A program made the translations under genes and the position numbers. The notes under the pieces were generated by a model. It had not been told where the DNA came from and did no database searches. It was given only the letters and a program-made list of their open reading frames with translations. From Desulfovibrio oxyclinae DSM 11498 (GTDB taxonomy: Bacteria > Desulfobacterota > Desulfovibrionia > Desulfovibrionales > Desulfovibrionaceae), in the NCBI RefSeq assembly GCF_000375485.1, contig NZ_AQXE01000004.1, positions 157,529 to 221,528 on the forward strand: a stretch of DNA of 64,000 nucleotides. Direction: 5' to 3'. The first letter of the stretch is position 1; each line of letters opens with the position of its first letter. Positions 17,872 to 27,017 of the stretch are shown in pieces.

Positions 17872-18849
17872 ATGGAAAAATGGCTTATTACTGGCGGATG
17901 TGGTTTTATCGGTTTAAACCTTATTAAGCATCTTATAAAACAAGGTGGTGTGACCATCCGCATTGTGGACAACCTTTCTGTTGGTTCTAGGGAGAGGTTA
18001 CGGCAGGTCGTTGAGTATTCTAATGCAGAACCAGACGAAGAATATGGTCCAGCTGGAAGTGTTCAGCTTGTCGTTGGTGATGTGACTGATATGGAGAGGA
18101 TGAAAAATATTACAAGAGAAACGGATGTCGTTGTTCACCTTGCGGCGAACACTGGGGTGCCCAAGTCCGTTGATGACCCTCAGATGGATTTTTATCAAAA
18201 TGTAGAAGGTACTTTTGTTACTCTTGAGGCGGCTCGTTATAATAAAGTAAAAAGATTTATTTTTGCTTCTAGTGGAGCCCCTGCCGGGATTTGTGTTCCA
18301 CCGATTACAGAACAAATGCCCCCTCGCCCTATATCGCCTTACGGGGCAAGCAAGCTAGCTGGAGAAGGGTATTGCTCCGCATACTATGGTTCTTATGGTA
18401 TAGAAACAGTTGCTTTAAGATTCAGCAATGTCTATGGGCCATTGTCGGGGCATAAGACAAGCGTTGTTGCTAAATTTATTAATGAGGCCATTCAAAATTC
18501 TCCATGGATTGTTTATGGAGACGGGTCACAGACTCGAGATTTTCTTTATATAGATGACTTGGTTCAGGCGATAGTTCAGGCCACCACAGTGGATGATGTT
18601 GGAGGAGAGGTCTTCCAAATCGCAACCGGTGTAGAAGTGTCTGTACAGGCTATGCTGGAAAAACTATCTATGGAAATGGTCCGCCATGGATACAAAGGGG
18701 CCGAGGTTCAATATCACTCTCCAAGGAAGGGAGATGTGATGCGAAACTATTCTGATGTAACTAAGGCAAACACTCTTTTGAAGTGGAAGGCAGAAACAAC
18801 TCTTGAGGAAGGTTTGGCAAAGACTTTGGAGTGGTTTTGTAAAAGCTAG
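17872..18849 (+). CDS. NAD-dependent sugar-nucleotide epimerase/dehydratase
   Basis: 325 residues, extended SDR. TGGCGFIG at residues 7-14 is the NAD-binding loop, the catalytic serine region is FASSGAPAG, and the active-site YxxxK is YGASK. The motifs RFSNVYGPLS and GDGSQTRDFLYIDD are typical of UDP-glucose/UDP-GlcNAc 4-epimerase-like enzymes. It likely supplies an epimerised UDP-sugar to the neighbouring transferases. The gene is clearly AT-rich compared with the chromosome, suggesting acquisition with the island. The exact substrate is not readable. Confidence 0.85.
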   Translation: MEKWLITGGCGFIGLNLIKHLIKQGGVTIRIVDNLSVGSRERLRQVVEYSNAEPDEEYGPAGSVQLVVGDVTDMERMKNITRETDVVVHLAANTGVPKSVDDPQMDFYQNVEGTFVTLEAARYNKVKRFIFASSGAPAGICVPPITEQMPPRPISPYGASKLAGEGYCSAYYGSYGIETVALRFSNVYGPLSGHKTSVVAKFINEAIQNSPWIVYGDGSQTRDFLYIDDLVQAIVQATTVDDVGGEVFQIATGVEVSVQAMLEKLSMEMVRHGYKGAEVQYHSPRKGDVMRNYSDVTKANTLLKWKAETTLEEGLAKTLEWFCKS

Positions 18850-18909
18850 AGATAGCTCTTTATGACAATCTTGGTTGCTTGATGACGATAATTGCGTAAA
18901 GGAGACCTG

Positions 18910-19824
18910 ATGAATATACTTCTTTCTTTGGATAGGGACTCGAATATAGCCTATGGGTATGAAGACCATGAGTGCAGTTTCGCTGAAATGTATTGGCTTT
19001 GGACTAAGATGCTCATACACAGCATCAAGGTGCATCATCCGCAGGCGATTATATATATGAATGGTATAAATTTTAAAGCGAAACATGCGCGTGAACTGCA
19101 GGAGGTCAATCCGAATGTAGTCTGTTTATACAGATCTGTGGACATGAGCAGTTGGACCAGAGCTCAGTTTAAGGGCGAAATGCTGATGCTAAGAATGCAG
19201 GCTGCTCGGGAGTTGCTTGAGTCCGAAGTTAATAGTCTGTTGTACTTAGATGTTGATGCTTTGATTCGTGACACCCTTGATCCGTTGTATGAAATGGTTG
19301 ATGGCGTGGATATGTGTGTCTTTACGAGAACCTTTGAGAAGGTAATGAAAGTTGCTGCGGGAACACTTTTATTCCGTAGTACTCAAAAAACATTGGATAT
19401 GTTTGATACCTACTTTGCAATTATGCCTGATTATAATGATATTTTTGCTGAAGGCAAAAGAGGAGCAGGTCAGTTTTATTTGCACAATGCTATTCAATTG
19501 GTCAAACCTGAATTTCGTGAAATGCCCGAAAAATACATTGACATGTTGCGTGTTCCCAGTGGCGTGATATGGCACGCAAATAAAGGAAGTAAAGTGGAAA
19601 GATTGCATGAGTTCACCTATGAATTTGAACGCCTTTACGGAGAGACAGAGTTTAGCCATAGAGCTAAAAGCATACTTCCTAAATATATGGGTGATGACTA
19701 CGTTTATACGACGGGTGATGATGCGGTAAAGTGGGATCGAAAATTAAAGAATGCCATCAAGAACCGTATTGGTGTTTGGAAAATGCGACATTTGTCGGGT
19801 GATGCTTCTAATTACCCTTTCTAA
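18910..19824 (+). CDS. GT8-like nucleotide-diphospho-sugar transferase
   Basis: 304 residues. A GT-A-type metal-binding motif sits in LLYLDVDALIRDTLDPLYEM (DxD), and the region around GAGQFYLHNAIQ resembles GT8 or related retaining transferases. GGAGACC precedes the ATG at 18910; the frame extends to 18892 without support. AT-rich. The donor and acceptor are unknown. It is placed between an epimerase and a methyltransferase in the glycan island. Confidence 0.6.
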   Translation: MNILLSLDRDSNIAYGYEDHECSFAEMYWLWTKMLIHSIKVHHPQAIIYMNGINFKAKHARELQEVNPNVVCLYRSVDMSSWTRAQFKGEMLMLRMQAARELLESEVNSLLYLDVDALIRDTLDPLYEMVDGVDMCVFTRTFEKVMKVAAGTLLFRSTQKTLDMFDTYFAIMPDYNDIFAEGKRGAGQFYLHNAIQLVKPEFREMPEKYIDMLRVPSGVIWHANKGSKVERLHEFTYEFERLYGETEFSHRAKSILPKYMGDDYVYTTGDDAVKWDRKLKNAIKNRIGVWKMRHLSGDASNYPF

Positions 19825-19846
19825 CGATAGATACTAGGTGTAAAAA

Positions 19847-20590
19847 ATGCATTTAAAAAAAATAAGACCGTATCTTACTGGTGAGCTTTTCCACTCTCCT
19901 CTTAATGTGGACCTTCCACAGAAGAAATTTCCAAAGATGGAAAGAGATTCTTTTCTGCGAAAAACTCTAAGCGGTAAGAAAGTTCTCCATGTTGGATATG
20001 TGGCACAAAAGAATCTACCAGAGCGAATAGCTAAAGGTTCATGGCTTCATGGGCAACTTTTAGAGGTGACAGAGAGGTGCATGGGGGTTGATATTAACTG
20101 TGAAGGTGTGGAGTGGTTAAGAAACGAGCATGATATAGGTGACGCAGTTTGTATTGATGTGGAAAAAGATCACTGTCAGGAAATCGCCGACGGACAATGG
20201 GATTATGCTCTACTCGGCGAAGTGTTGGAACATGTCCATAATCCCGTAAGTTTTCTTAAGTCATTCAAGAGATATGATTCTATTAAGCGAGTTCTTGTTA
20301 CTGTGCCGAACCTGCTAAATATCAAAAACTACCAATTGATGTTTGACTATAAAGAATCAATAAACAGTGACCATAGATTCAGTTTTACACCATTCAATCT
20401 GTGCAAGACCTTAACCACTGCGGGTTTCCATGTTGAAGATATTAATTTTTGTGTGCTGACTAAAAACTTACCAGCCCCAGTGAAATGGAAACATAGTTTG
20501 GATAAACGAATTGGTAAAGGAGATGGGTACCCTTTTTATGCGTTTGAAAAACTTGTAGTTACTGCTGCAAATGGAATTACCAGTGAATAG
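19847..20590 (+). CDS. SAM-dependent methyltransferase
   Basis: 247 residues. The Rossmann-like class I fold has motif I near LSGKKVLHVGYVAQ and the post-motif region ALLGEVLEHVHNPVSFLKSF, as in methyltransferases of the UbiE/type 11 kind. Motif I lacks the canonical GxGxG, so the cofactor site is atypical. It is the last plus-strand gene of the island and AT-rich. It probably methylates a glycan or a glycan-linked group; the target is inference. Confidence 0.7.
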   Translation: MHLKKIRPYLTGELFHSPLNVDLPQKKFPKMERDSFLRKTLSGKKVLHVGYVAQKNLPERIAKGSWLHGQLLEVTERCMGVDINCEGVEWLRNEHDIGDAVCIDVEKDHCQEIADGQWDYALLGEVLEHVHNPVSFLKSFKRYDSIKRVLVTVPNLLNIKNYQLMFDYKESINSDHRFSFTPFNLCKTLTTAGFHVEDINFCVLTKNLPAPVKWKHSLDKRIGKGDGYPFYAFEKLVVTAANGITSE

Positions 20591-20703
20591 AGAATTATGA
20601 TTGCATACTGATGTCTCTGTGGAGGTTGTTTTGGGGCTTACAAAATAAGGGTTACGCAAGGGCAGAGTTAGGTTTGAGCTTCTTTTGTATTAGAAGGTGA
20701 TAA

Positions 20704-21888
20704 TCACCACTTAATCCCTTTGAAGATAATCGCTTTTCTGATGGTGGATTTATGCTTTTCCACCACTTCAAACATCTCCCTGACCACCTTTTCGGTAAGG
20801 TAGTGCGGGATGACGCCAAGATCGAGAAGGCCTTGATATACTGGGTTGTAGTAGTGCTCTTCGGCTTCTTTTCTTGGGTTTTCAAGTTGCTTGACTTCTA
20901 CCGCGTGCCCTCGGGTTTTTCCTACGGTTGCGATAAGGTCGGCAATCTGGTTGACGCTCAGTGTTTCCATGATCTGGTTGAAAATGCGCAGTTCGCCAGC
21001 CTCAGCTGGAGTCTCCAGCGCTTTGTGGACGCACTGAAGGGTATCCTTGATGTTGAGGTATCCGCGAGTCTGGCCGCCTTTTCCGTAGACGGTGAGAGGA
21101 TACCCTACAACAGCTTGAACGATGAAGCGGTTCACCACGGTTCCGAAGACTTCATCATAGTTGAAGATTGTTCTTAATCTGGGATCCAGCAGGGACTCGT
21201 CGGTATCCACGCCGTATACCGGACCCTGCATGAGGTCGGTCACCTTCAGGTCCCACATACGAACGCCGAACCAGAGCAGATCGGTGTCCATGATTTTGCT
21301 CGTGTGATAGATCGACCCGGCCTGTCTCGGGAAAAGAAATTTGTCTTCACGTCCCTTGTGGCTGATGTCAATCCAGCCTTCCTCAATATCAATATTCGGA
21401 GTGCCGTATTCGCCCATGGTACCGAGTTTGACAATGTGCACATCGGGGGCCATGTCCTTGACGGCGAACATCAGGTTGTTGGTGACGAGAAGGTTGTTGG
21501 TGATCGTGGTGTTCGCGTGATTGTGATCTATCAGCGAATAAGGAGCGGAAGGCTGCTCCGCATAGTGGACAACCGCCTCGGGCACGCCTGTAAAGTTTTC
21601 GTTTACAGCCCAGTCGTAGGAAACGTCGCCGGAAAAGAGGTTGCGAACATTCTCGGGCTGGGCCAAATCGGCCAGAACCACCTTGATTTCAAGCCCGGTA
21701 AGTTCGTGCCAAATACGTGCGCGCTCAGGCAGCGAGGGGACGTCGTAAAGCATGGCAACATCCAGCTCGCGGCAGCTTTCGCGTCGGAAGTAGTTGTCAA
21801 CCACGGTTACTTGATGCCCTTTTCTTGAAAGGTACATGGCGGTGGGCCAGCCCAGATAGCCGTCTCCACCAAGAATTACAATATGCAT
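20704..21888 (-). CDS. sqdB: UDP-sulfoquinovose synthase (SqdB/SQD1/Agl3-like)
   Basis: 394 residues, the size of the family. It matches plant SQD1 closely by eye: ILGGDGYLGWPTA at the NAD-binding loop, then VKLGTMGEYGTPNIDIEEG, YHTSK (Tyr194, Lys198), YGKGGQTRGYL and PRKEAEEHYYNP. Thr157 lies at the position of the SQD1 catalytic Thr. The enzyme converts UDP-glucose and sulfite to UDP-sulfoquinovose. No sulfolipid synthase (SqdX/SQD2) is adjacent, so the sugar may enter a surface polysaccharide or protein glycan as in archaea. It is convergent with the methyltransferase, and a sulfotransferase lies upstream on the same strand. Confidence 0.9.
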   Translation of the reverse strand: MHIVILGGDGYLGWPTAMYLSRKGHQVTVVDNYFRRESCRELDVAMLYDVPSLPERARIWHELTGLEIKVVLADLAQPENVRNLFSGDVSYDWAVNENFTGVPEAVVHYAEQPSAPYSLIDHNHANTTITNNLLVTNNLMFAVKDMAPDVHIVKLGTMGEYGTPNIDIEEGWIDISHKGREDKFLFPRQAGSIYHTSKIMDTDLLWFGVRMWDLKVTDLMQGPVYGVDTDESLLDPRLRTIFNYDEVFGTVVNRFIVQAVVGYPLTVYGKGGQTRGYLNIKDTLQCVHKALETPAEAGELRIFNQIMETLSVNQIADLIATVGKTRGHAVEVKQLENPRKEAEEHYYNPVYQGLLDLGVIPHYLTEKVVREMFEVVEKHKSTIRKAIIFKGIKW

Positions 21889-21992
21889 AAGCTGTTCAAC
21901 CTTTCTTCCGCCTTGGCGGGCTTCGCAAAGGACTGTATGAGTCTTGCTCGTGTTAACGAAAATTTTTAGTAAATGAAGATGGATAATTATGG

Positions 21993-22775
21993 CTAACCCT
22001 GAGAATGCTTTGAAAGGCGAACGTACTTTAAGAGGCTGTATGCCTTACTGTTTTCTGCCGGGTACAAAAAGCCGAGCAAACACCTCATAAGAGAACATAA
22101 GAAGCTTTTTCTTTGGCGAGACCGAAACATTCCGGGGTCTCTCGCATCTGTCAATTGGCGGCCCATAAATTTTTGCAGGCGGTTGAACTCTTCGCATCCG
22201 TTCATGAACATGCTGTACTCGAAAACGATCACTTGTTCCGGCTGTCGTGTTGCCAAAATGTCATAAATATTAGCATTGTAAAAGGCCCAAGCTCTCAGGA
22301 CTTTCCAACAAAGGGGAATGAGCCTGTATCCTTTGATAATGCCACTGAAAAAGCTTCGACCAGAAAGAAAGTCGCGTTTGTAACGAAGCCAAAGTTCAAC
22401 AGGGTCTCGATAAACAGCTATGATGCGATGATTTTCTGGGAGATATGGGAGCCATGCAAAGTATGTCAAACAGGTTCGCGGGTCTTTGAAGCCTTGGTCT
22501 CCTTCCTGTATGAAGTCGATTGCATTTTCTATAGTGTTTTTGTCCTTGTTGGCAAGATCCTCCGGATATAACGGATGAAAGACATCGACACTGAACACTC
22601 CCCAAGCGTTGAGAAGCGTTTTATTGGCAGCTAAGGTCTCTGCTCGTTCGAATTTGTTACCTTTATCATAAGTTATGCCAGAGTCGAACGTACCCATTTT
22701 GACACCGCTCTCGTGCAGAATGCGTGATACGAGTGTCGTCCCTGATTTATGCATGCCAAGAACTATGTATAGCAT
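21993..22775 (-). CDS. Sulfotransferase family protein (PAPS-dependent)
   Basis: 260 residues. The 5'-phosphosulfate-binding loop GMHKSGTT lies at residues 7-14, and a 3'-phosphate-binding stretch is visible in HRIIAVYRDPVELWLRYK (Arg123). This layout is typical of bacterial sulfotransferases acting on glycans or lipids. The ATG at 22775 is favoured because GAGG lies 6 bases before it, against a TTG at 22787. It is AT-rich and lies upstream of sqdB on the same strand, giving a combination of sulfonated sugar synthesis and sulfate-ester formation. The acceptor is unknown. Confidence 0.8.
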   Translation of the reverse strand: MLYIVLGMHKSGTTLVSRILHESGVKMGTFDSGITYDKGNKFERAETLAANKTLLNAWGVFSVDVFHPLYPEDLANKDKNTIENAIDFIQEGDQGFKDPRTCLTYFAWLPYLPENHRIIAVYRDPVELWLRYKRDFLSGRSFFSGIIKGYRLIPLCWKVLRAWAFYNANIYDILATRQPEQVIVFEYSMFMNGCEEFNRLQKFMGRQLTDARDPGMFRSRQRKSFLCSLMRCLLGFLYPAENSKAYSLLKYVRLSKHSQG

Positions 22776-22910
22776 TCGAAACCTCAATTAATAATAAAGT
22801 AGAAGTGGCTAGAGACCAAGATGATTTGATCACTTTAAAAAACCAACCGAAAACTCTTGGTTTAATGATGATGGGAGGTCATGTTTTGTAGTTGAGGCCT
22901 CGGCAGAAGT

Positions 22911-23960
22911 TTAATATTGCGGCAACACATCTATCTCGTTAAGGAAGTCGAGAATTTCATCATGGCTCATGTGCGGCTCATTGCCTGAATGGTATGGGTT
23001 GTCTACCTTGTCAGAGACCACTTTCGGGTAATCGAAGCTGATGTCTTTATAGAGCCCCCTGAAGGCGGGCGGGACAACGAAATATTCCTGTAGTTCAATG
23101 GCTCTCCTCGTTTCCTCGCCGGTCATGAGTTCTTCGTACATCTTTTCGCCCGGCTTGACCCCTATAACATCTATGGGGATCGAGTCCGGAGAATGCCCAT
23201 ACATGGGCGCGACGGCCTTGACCATCACTTCAGCCAGATCGCGAATGCGCAAGACTGGCATCTTGGTGATGAACACTTCTCCGCCGCAAGCGTGGAATGC
23301 GGAATCAATGACGAGCTGAACGGCTCGCTTGATGCTCATGACGAACCGAGTCATGTCGTTGTCGGTCAGAGTGATGGGTTTGCCCTGGCGAATCTGCTCG
23401 TGAAAAATGGGAATGACCGACCCCCGGGACCCCATGACGTTGCCGAAGCGAGTAGATACGAGAATTGTGCTGTGCTCGCGCTGGAAGGCGTTGGCTGCCG
23501 TTACCAGCCGCTCTCCCATGAGCTTGGAGGTGCCCATCACGTTGGTGGGGTTAACCGCTTTGTCGGAGCTGGTGAAGACGACTTTGGATACACCATTTTC
23601 GATTGCGGTTCGGGTAATGTTCTGAACTCCGATGATATTGTTTTGAACCGCTTCGTACGGAGAACGTTCGCAAAGCGTGACGTGCTTGAACGCTGCTGCG
23701 TGGAAAACCACATCAATGCCATCCATGATCATGGAGAGGCTATTGAAGTCTCTCACATCAACAAGAAGAAACCGTGCATTCTCAAATTGTTTGAAACGTT
23801 GTTCGAGAAAAAACAACTCGGTTTCATTGTTGTCGATACACAGCACTTCAGCCGGAGAGTAGTGATTCAACAGCTGATGTACAAGTTCGTTACCAATAGT
23901 CCCGCAGGCTCCGGAAACGAGAATTTTTTTGCCATTCAAAGCCTGTCCAGCGTCTGTCAT
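22911..23960 (-). CDS. CapD/PseB-like nucleotide-sugar 4,6-dehydratase
   Basis: 349 residues; the soluble SDR part only, without the membrane domain of full-length CapD/WbpM. SGACGTIGNELV is the NAD loop, and FTSSDKAVNPTNVMGTSK carries the S-D-K catalytic cluster. The usual active-site Tyr is replaced by Met, as in WbpM-class dehydratases. RFGNVMGSRGSV and GVKPGEKMYEEL also fit. The likely role is dehydration of a UDP-HexNAc for the glycan. AAAGGG precedes the ATG. A probable promoter lies upstream, and sulfotransferase and sqdB follow on the same strand. Confidence 0.82.
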   Translation of the reverse strand: MTDAGQALNGKKILVSGACGTIGNELVHQLLNHYSPAEVLCIDNNETELFFLEQRFKQFENARFLLVDVRDFNSLSMIMDGIDVVFHAAAFKHVTLCERSPYEAVQNNIIGVQNITRTAIENGVSKVVFTSSDKAVNPTNVMGTSKLMGERLVTAANAFQREHSTILVSTRFGNVMGSRGSVIPIFHEQIRQGKPITLTDNDMTRFVMSIKRAVQLVIDSAFHACGGEVFITKMPVLRIRDLAEVMVKAVAPMYGHSPDSIPIDVIGVKPGEKMYEELMTGEETRRAIELQEYFVVPPAFRGLYKDISFDYPKVVSDKVDNPYHSGNEPHMSHDEILDFLNEIDVLPQY

Positions 23961-24379
23961 GAAAAATCCCTTTATATTGGATGATTATATGCAAAATCTA
24001 TCTTATTCAATTTTTCAAGCACAATGGATTATGTCCAAAAGATTCAAGCGATCAGATATATTGGCACTGTGGGGAGATTCCTTGAATGCCATATGACTGG
24101 CAATGTCGATCCGAAGTAAACTGAGCATAAGGCTTCAGGTGTAGACATAAGTGCTTATACTCAGGCGGGGAAAGAGTAACTGTTTCAAAGTTCCTGTTAT
24201 AATCTGCCAGAGCAAGCAGTCTTGCAATGCTAGTCCTCTATTAACCGGAAACCAGAAGTCCTCAGCTCCAATTGAACCGTCTCGCATATCGAGCTGTCAC
24301 ATGATATCTATCCGTAGAATTCGACGTGTTAGGATGTCGCAAGAGCGTTATTGTTCAGTCATTGCGAACTGTTTCATGC
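23961..24379. other. Intergenic AT-rich region upstream of the CapD-like gene
   Basis: 419 bases with no credible gene. The right half next to the MsbA stop has no feature I can support; the left half holds the predicted minus-strand promoter listed separately. It marks the edge where base composition returns to the GC-rich chromosome average. Confidence 0.4.
23984..24010 (-). promoter_or_regulatory. Probable sigma-70 promoter for the CapD-sulfotransferase-sqdB genes
   Basis: On the minus strand TTGAAT, a 15-base spacer and a perfect TATAAT, 24 bases before the CapD-like ATG. The spacer is short, but TG lies just upstream of the -10 (TGCATATAAT). Confidence 0.45.
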
Positions 24380-26200
24380 TTACCCCTCATGCTCCATGCC
24401 ACGCGCCTCTGTTTCCGTCAATTCCGTCTGGAACTGAAGCCGGTGCAGTGTCTGGTAGAGCGAGCAGGACTCGATGAGTTCTTCGTGTCGGCCGGTGGCC
24501 ACCACTTCGCCCTTGCTCATGACAACGATCTTGTCGGCGTTCAGCACCGTGGAAAGCCGGTGCGCGATGACGATGCTCGTGCGGCTTTCCATGAGGTTGT
24601 CCAGCGCCTTCTGGACGATGCGTTCTGCCTGCGTGTCCAGTGCGCTGGTGGCTTCGTCGAGGATGAGCAGCGCCGGATTCTTGAGCAGGGCGCGGGCAAT
24701 GGTCAGGCGCTGCTTCTGGCCGCCTGAGAGCTTGACGCCGCGTACACCGCAGACCGTGTCGTAGCCTGCCGGCAGACCCTCGATGAATTCGTGCGCGTAC
24801 GCCGCCTTTGCGGCCTCCTGTACCTGTTCATCGGTGATGTCGTCCTGACCGTAGGCGATGTTGGCCCGGATGGTCGTGTTAAAGAGCATGGCGTCCTGCG
24901 AAACCATGCCGATGTTGCGTCTGAGCGAACCCAGTTCGTATTCTTCCACGTTCACGCCGTTGAGGCGGATGGTTCCTTCGTCCGCATCATAGAAGCGGGG
25001 CAGCAGGTTCACGAGGGTGGTCTTGCCCGATCCGCTGGGACCAACAATGGCCACGCGCTCGCCGCCGCGCACATGCAGCGTGAGCTCCTTGATGGCGGGT
25101 TCCGAGCCCGTGGGATAGGAGAAGCTGATGTTCTCGATCTCAAGGCTCTTGAGCGGTGTTTCAAAGGGTGTGTCCCCGCCTTCTTCGGGCAGGATGGTCT
25201 CGGAGTCGAGAAGGCCGAAGACGCGCTCGCCGCTTGCGAGGGACCGCTGGATGGTCTTGTTGGCGTCGTTGATCTTCTTGATGGGCTCGTAAAGCATGAT
25301 GAGCGCTGCCACGAAGGAGAAGAACGTTCCCGGGGTGGATTCGCCGCTCAGGACACGGGAGCCGCCGTACCAGAGCACGAAGCTGACCGCGACGCCCCCC
25401 ACCATTTCCATAATGCGAGAAGAGAGTTCGCTCGCCAGCACCTGTTTCTTTGAAAGACGCAGTATGCCGCTGCTTTCCTTGGAAAAGGATTTAATTTCAT
25501 CTTTTTCTGCGTGGAACGCCTTGATGAGCCGGATGTTGCTGAGGCATTCCTCGGCGACGGAGTTGATGTCAGCGGCCTGCACCTGCAATTTGCGCCCGAT
25601 CTTCCGCAGCCGCTTGCCGAAGAGAATGACCGGATAGCAGAGCATCGGTAGTACCAGAAGCGCGATGATGGCCATCTTCCAGTCCTGATAGATGACAACG
25701 CCGATGAGGCCGATGCAGGTGAAGAACTCGCGGATGACCATGATCATGGCCGGGACGCTCTGGCGGATGCCGTTGACGTCGCCCAGCACGCGCGACATGA
25801 GCATGCCGACGCGGCTTTCCTCGAAAAAGCGTATGGAGAGCGTCATCAGCTTGGAGAACAGCTCGCTTCGCAGCTGGTGCAGCACTTTGAAGCCCGTGAC
25901 GTTCATGATGTACGTCTGGGTGAAGCGCGCGATGTTCTTGAGGGTGATGACACAGAAGTAGGCCAGCGGGATGAGTATCAGCGCGTCCTTGTCGCCCTTG
26001 ACGAAGATGTCGTCCATGGCGGGCTTGACCAGATACGCTGTGGCGCCGGTGGTTCCGGAAACCACGATGGCCGAAAGGAAGGCCACCAGAATGCGCCAGC
26101 GGTACGGCCAGAAATAGGCGACGCACCGTTTCAGCAGGTGTCGGTTACCGAGGTTTTCTATGTTCTTGAGATCGTATTGCGACAAGAGGATGCTCCTCAT
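24380..26200 (-). CDS. msbA: MsbA-type ABC exporter (lipid/lipid A flippase)
   Basis: 606 residues, a half-transporter with an N-terminal six-helix membrane domain and a C-terminal ATPase. Motifs are FFEESRVGMLMSRVLGDVN, Walker A GPSGSGKTTL, signature LSGGQKQR, Walker B LLILDEATSALD and the His switch IAHRLSTV. It likely flips lipid A-core or another lipid-linked glycan across the inner membrane and ends this long minus-strand gene series. The start is uncertain: an ATG at 26200 lacks a ribosome site, while a TTG at 26185 is preceded by AGGAG. The open frame to 26287 is not supported. Confidence 0.88.
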   Translation of the reverse strand: MRSILLSQYDLKNIENLGNRHLLKRCVAYFWPYRWRILVAFLSAIVVSGTTGATAYLVKPAMDDIFVKGDKDALILIPLAYFCVITLKNIARFTQTYIMNVTGFKVLHQLRSELFSKLMTLSIRFFEESRVGMLMSRVLGDVNGIRQSVPAMIMVIREFFTCIGLIGVVIYQDWKMAIIALLVLPMLCYPVILFGKRLRKIGRKLQVQAADINSVAEECLSNIRLIKAFHAEKDEIKSFSKESSGILRLSKKQVLASELSSRIMEMVGGVAVSFVLWYGGSRVLSGESTPGTFFSFVAALIMLYEPIKKINDANKTIQRSLASGERVFGLLDSETILPEEGGDTPFETPLKSLEIENISFSYPTGSEPAIKELTLHVRGGERVAIVGPSGSGKTTLVNLLPRFYDADEGTIRLNGVNVEEYELGSLRRNIGMVSQDAMLFNTTIRANIAYGQDDITDEQVQEAAKAAYAHEFIEGLPAGYDTVCGVRGVKLSGGQKQRLTIARALLKNPALLILDEATSALDTQAERIVQKALDNLMESRTSIVIAHRLSTVLNADKIVVMSKGEVVATGRHEELIESCSLYQTLHRLQFQTELTETEARGMEHEG

Positions 26201-26319
26201 TCTGTGATAAGATTGGCGGCCGCCGCCAGCCTGAGCCGGGCGCGCGGAACCGGGTGCAGATTTATCGCATCGCACCCGGTGGAGCAACCTTCTTTTTGGT
26301 TGCGAAAAAGGGGTGTGAT

Positions 26320-26973
26320 TCAGGGCACGAGCACGTTCAGGCGCAGGGTGTCCGTCATGCCCAGCGGGGAGTCGTTGCCTTTCTGGCCGAGAAAGTCGCG
26401 CATTGCCCTTCGTTGGGATTCGTTGTCCTTGACGCCGTAATACCCAAAGGCATAGTCGGCCACATCCTCGAAGTCCTTGAATGTCCAGTCGGTTTCAAAG
26501 TGTTCGGTTGCGATGCAGTGGTCCTTCCTGCCTGCAAGCGTGCCCAGCGCGCGCTCAAGCCGATGGTTCTCGTTTTCGAAAATGTTGCAGAGCCGCTGGA
26601 TTTCGCTCTCGGCGCAAGGTTCCAGTACCAGAATCCTTCCTCCGGGCCGAAGCAGCCTGCAGGCTTCTGCGAGCGCATGGTCCGAATCCGGGTGGTGATG
26701 CAGTGAGAGTGTGAAAAGGACGATGTCGAAAGAGGCGTCCGCGAAGGGCGCATCCATGCCGGAACCGCAAAGAATGTGGGTTTTTCTCAAGATGCGCGAG
26801 GCGTCGCCAGCAGCGATTTCATCGGGTTCGATACCCACCGTGAGGGCGGGAATTGGCTCATACATGGCGGTGACACGACCGCCGCCGCAGCCGATCTCCA
26901 GCACGCGGGCTTGTTCGAAAGCGGCGTGGCGCAGGAGCATGGCCAGTGTTTTGCGTTCCTGATCCTGAATCAT
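26320..26973 (-). CDS. Class I SAM-dependent methyltransferase
   Basis: 217 residues. Motif I is VLEIGCGGGRVTA, the acidic ligand region follows with VGIEPDE, and motif III is LLRPGGRILVLEP. The DIVLFTLSLHHHPDSDHALA segment matches type 11 methyltransferases. The substrate is not evident. It lies between the helicase/exonuclease gene (44 bases upstream) and msbA (119 bases downstream) on the same strand. Confidence 0.82.
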   Translation of the reverse strand: MIQDQERKTLAMLLRHAAFEQARVLEIGCGGGRVTAMYEPIPALTVGIEPDEIAAGDASRILRKTHILCGSGMDAPFADASFDIVLFTLSLHHHPDSDHALAEACRLLRPGGRILVLEPCAESEIQRLCNIFENENHRLERALGTLAGRKDHCIATEHFETDWTFKDFEDVADYAFGYYGVKDNESQRRAMRDFLGQKGNDSPLGMTDTLRLNVLVP

Positions 26974-27017
26974 GAAGGAACCTTACAGGGGCTGTTGCAT
27001 AATGGCAAATCGGGCCG

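Noticed and set aside
20696..20708. Palindrome GGTGATAATCACC at the sqdB stop
   Set aside because: It overlaps the stop codon at the end of a convergent pair; no reason to think it is a regulatory site.
26249..26303. Two small hairpins (ACCGGGTGC/GCACCCGGT and GCAACC/GGTTGC) between msbA and the methyltransferase gene
   Set aside because: No T-run follows on the transcribed strand, and read-through to msbA seems likely; too weak to call terminators.
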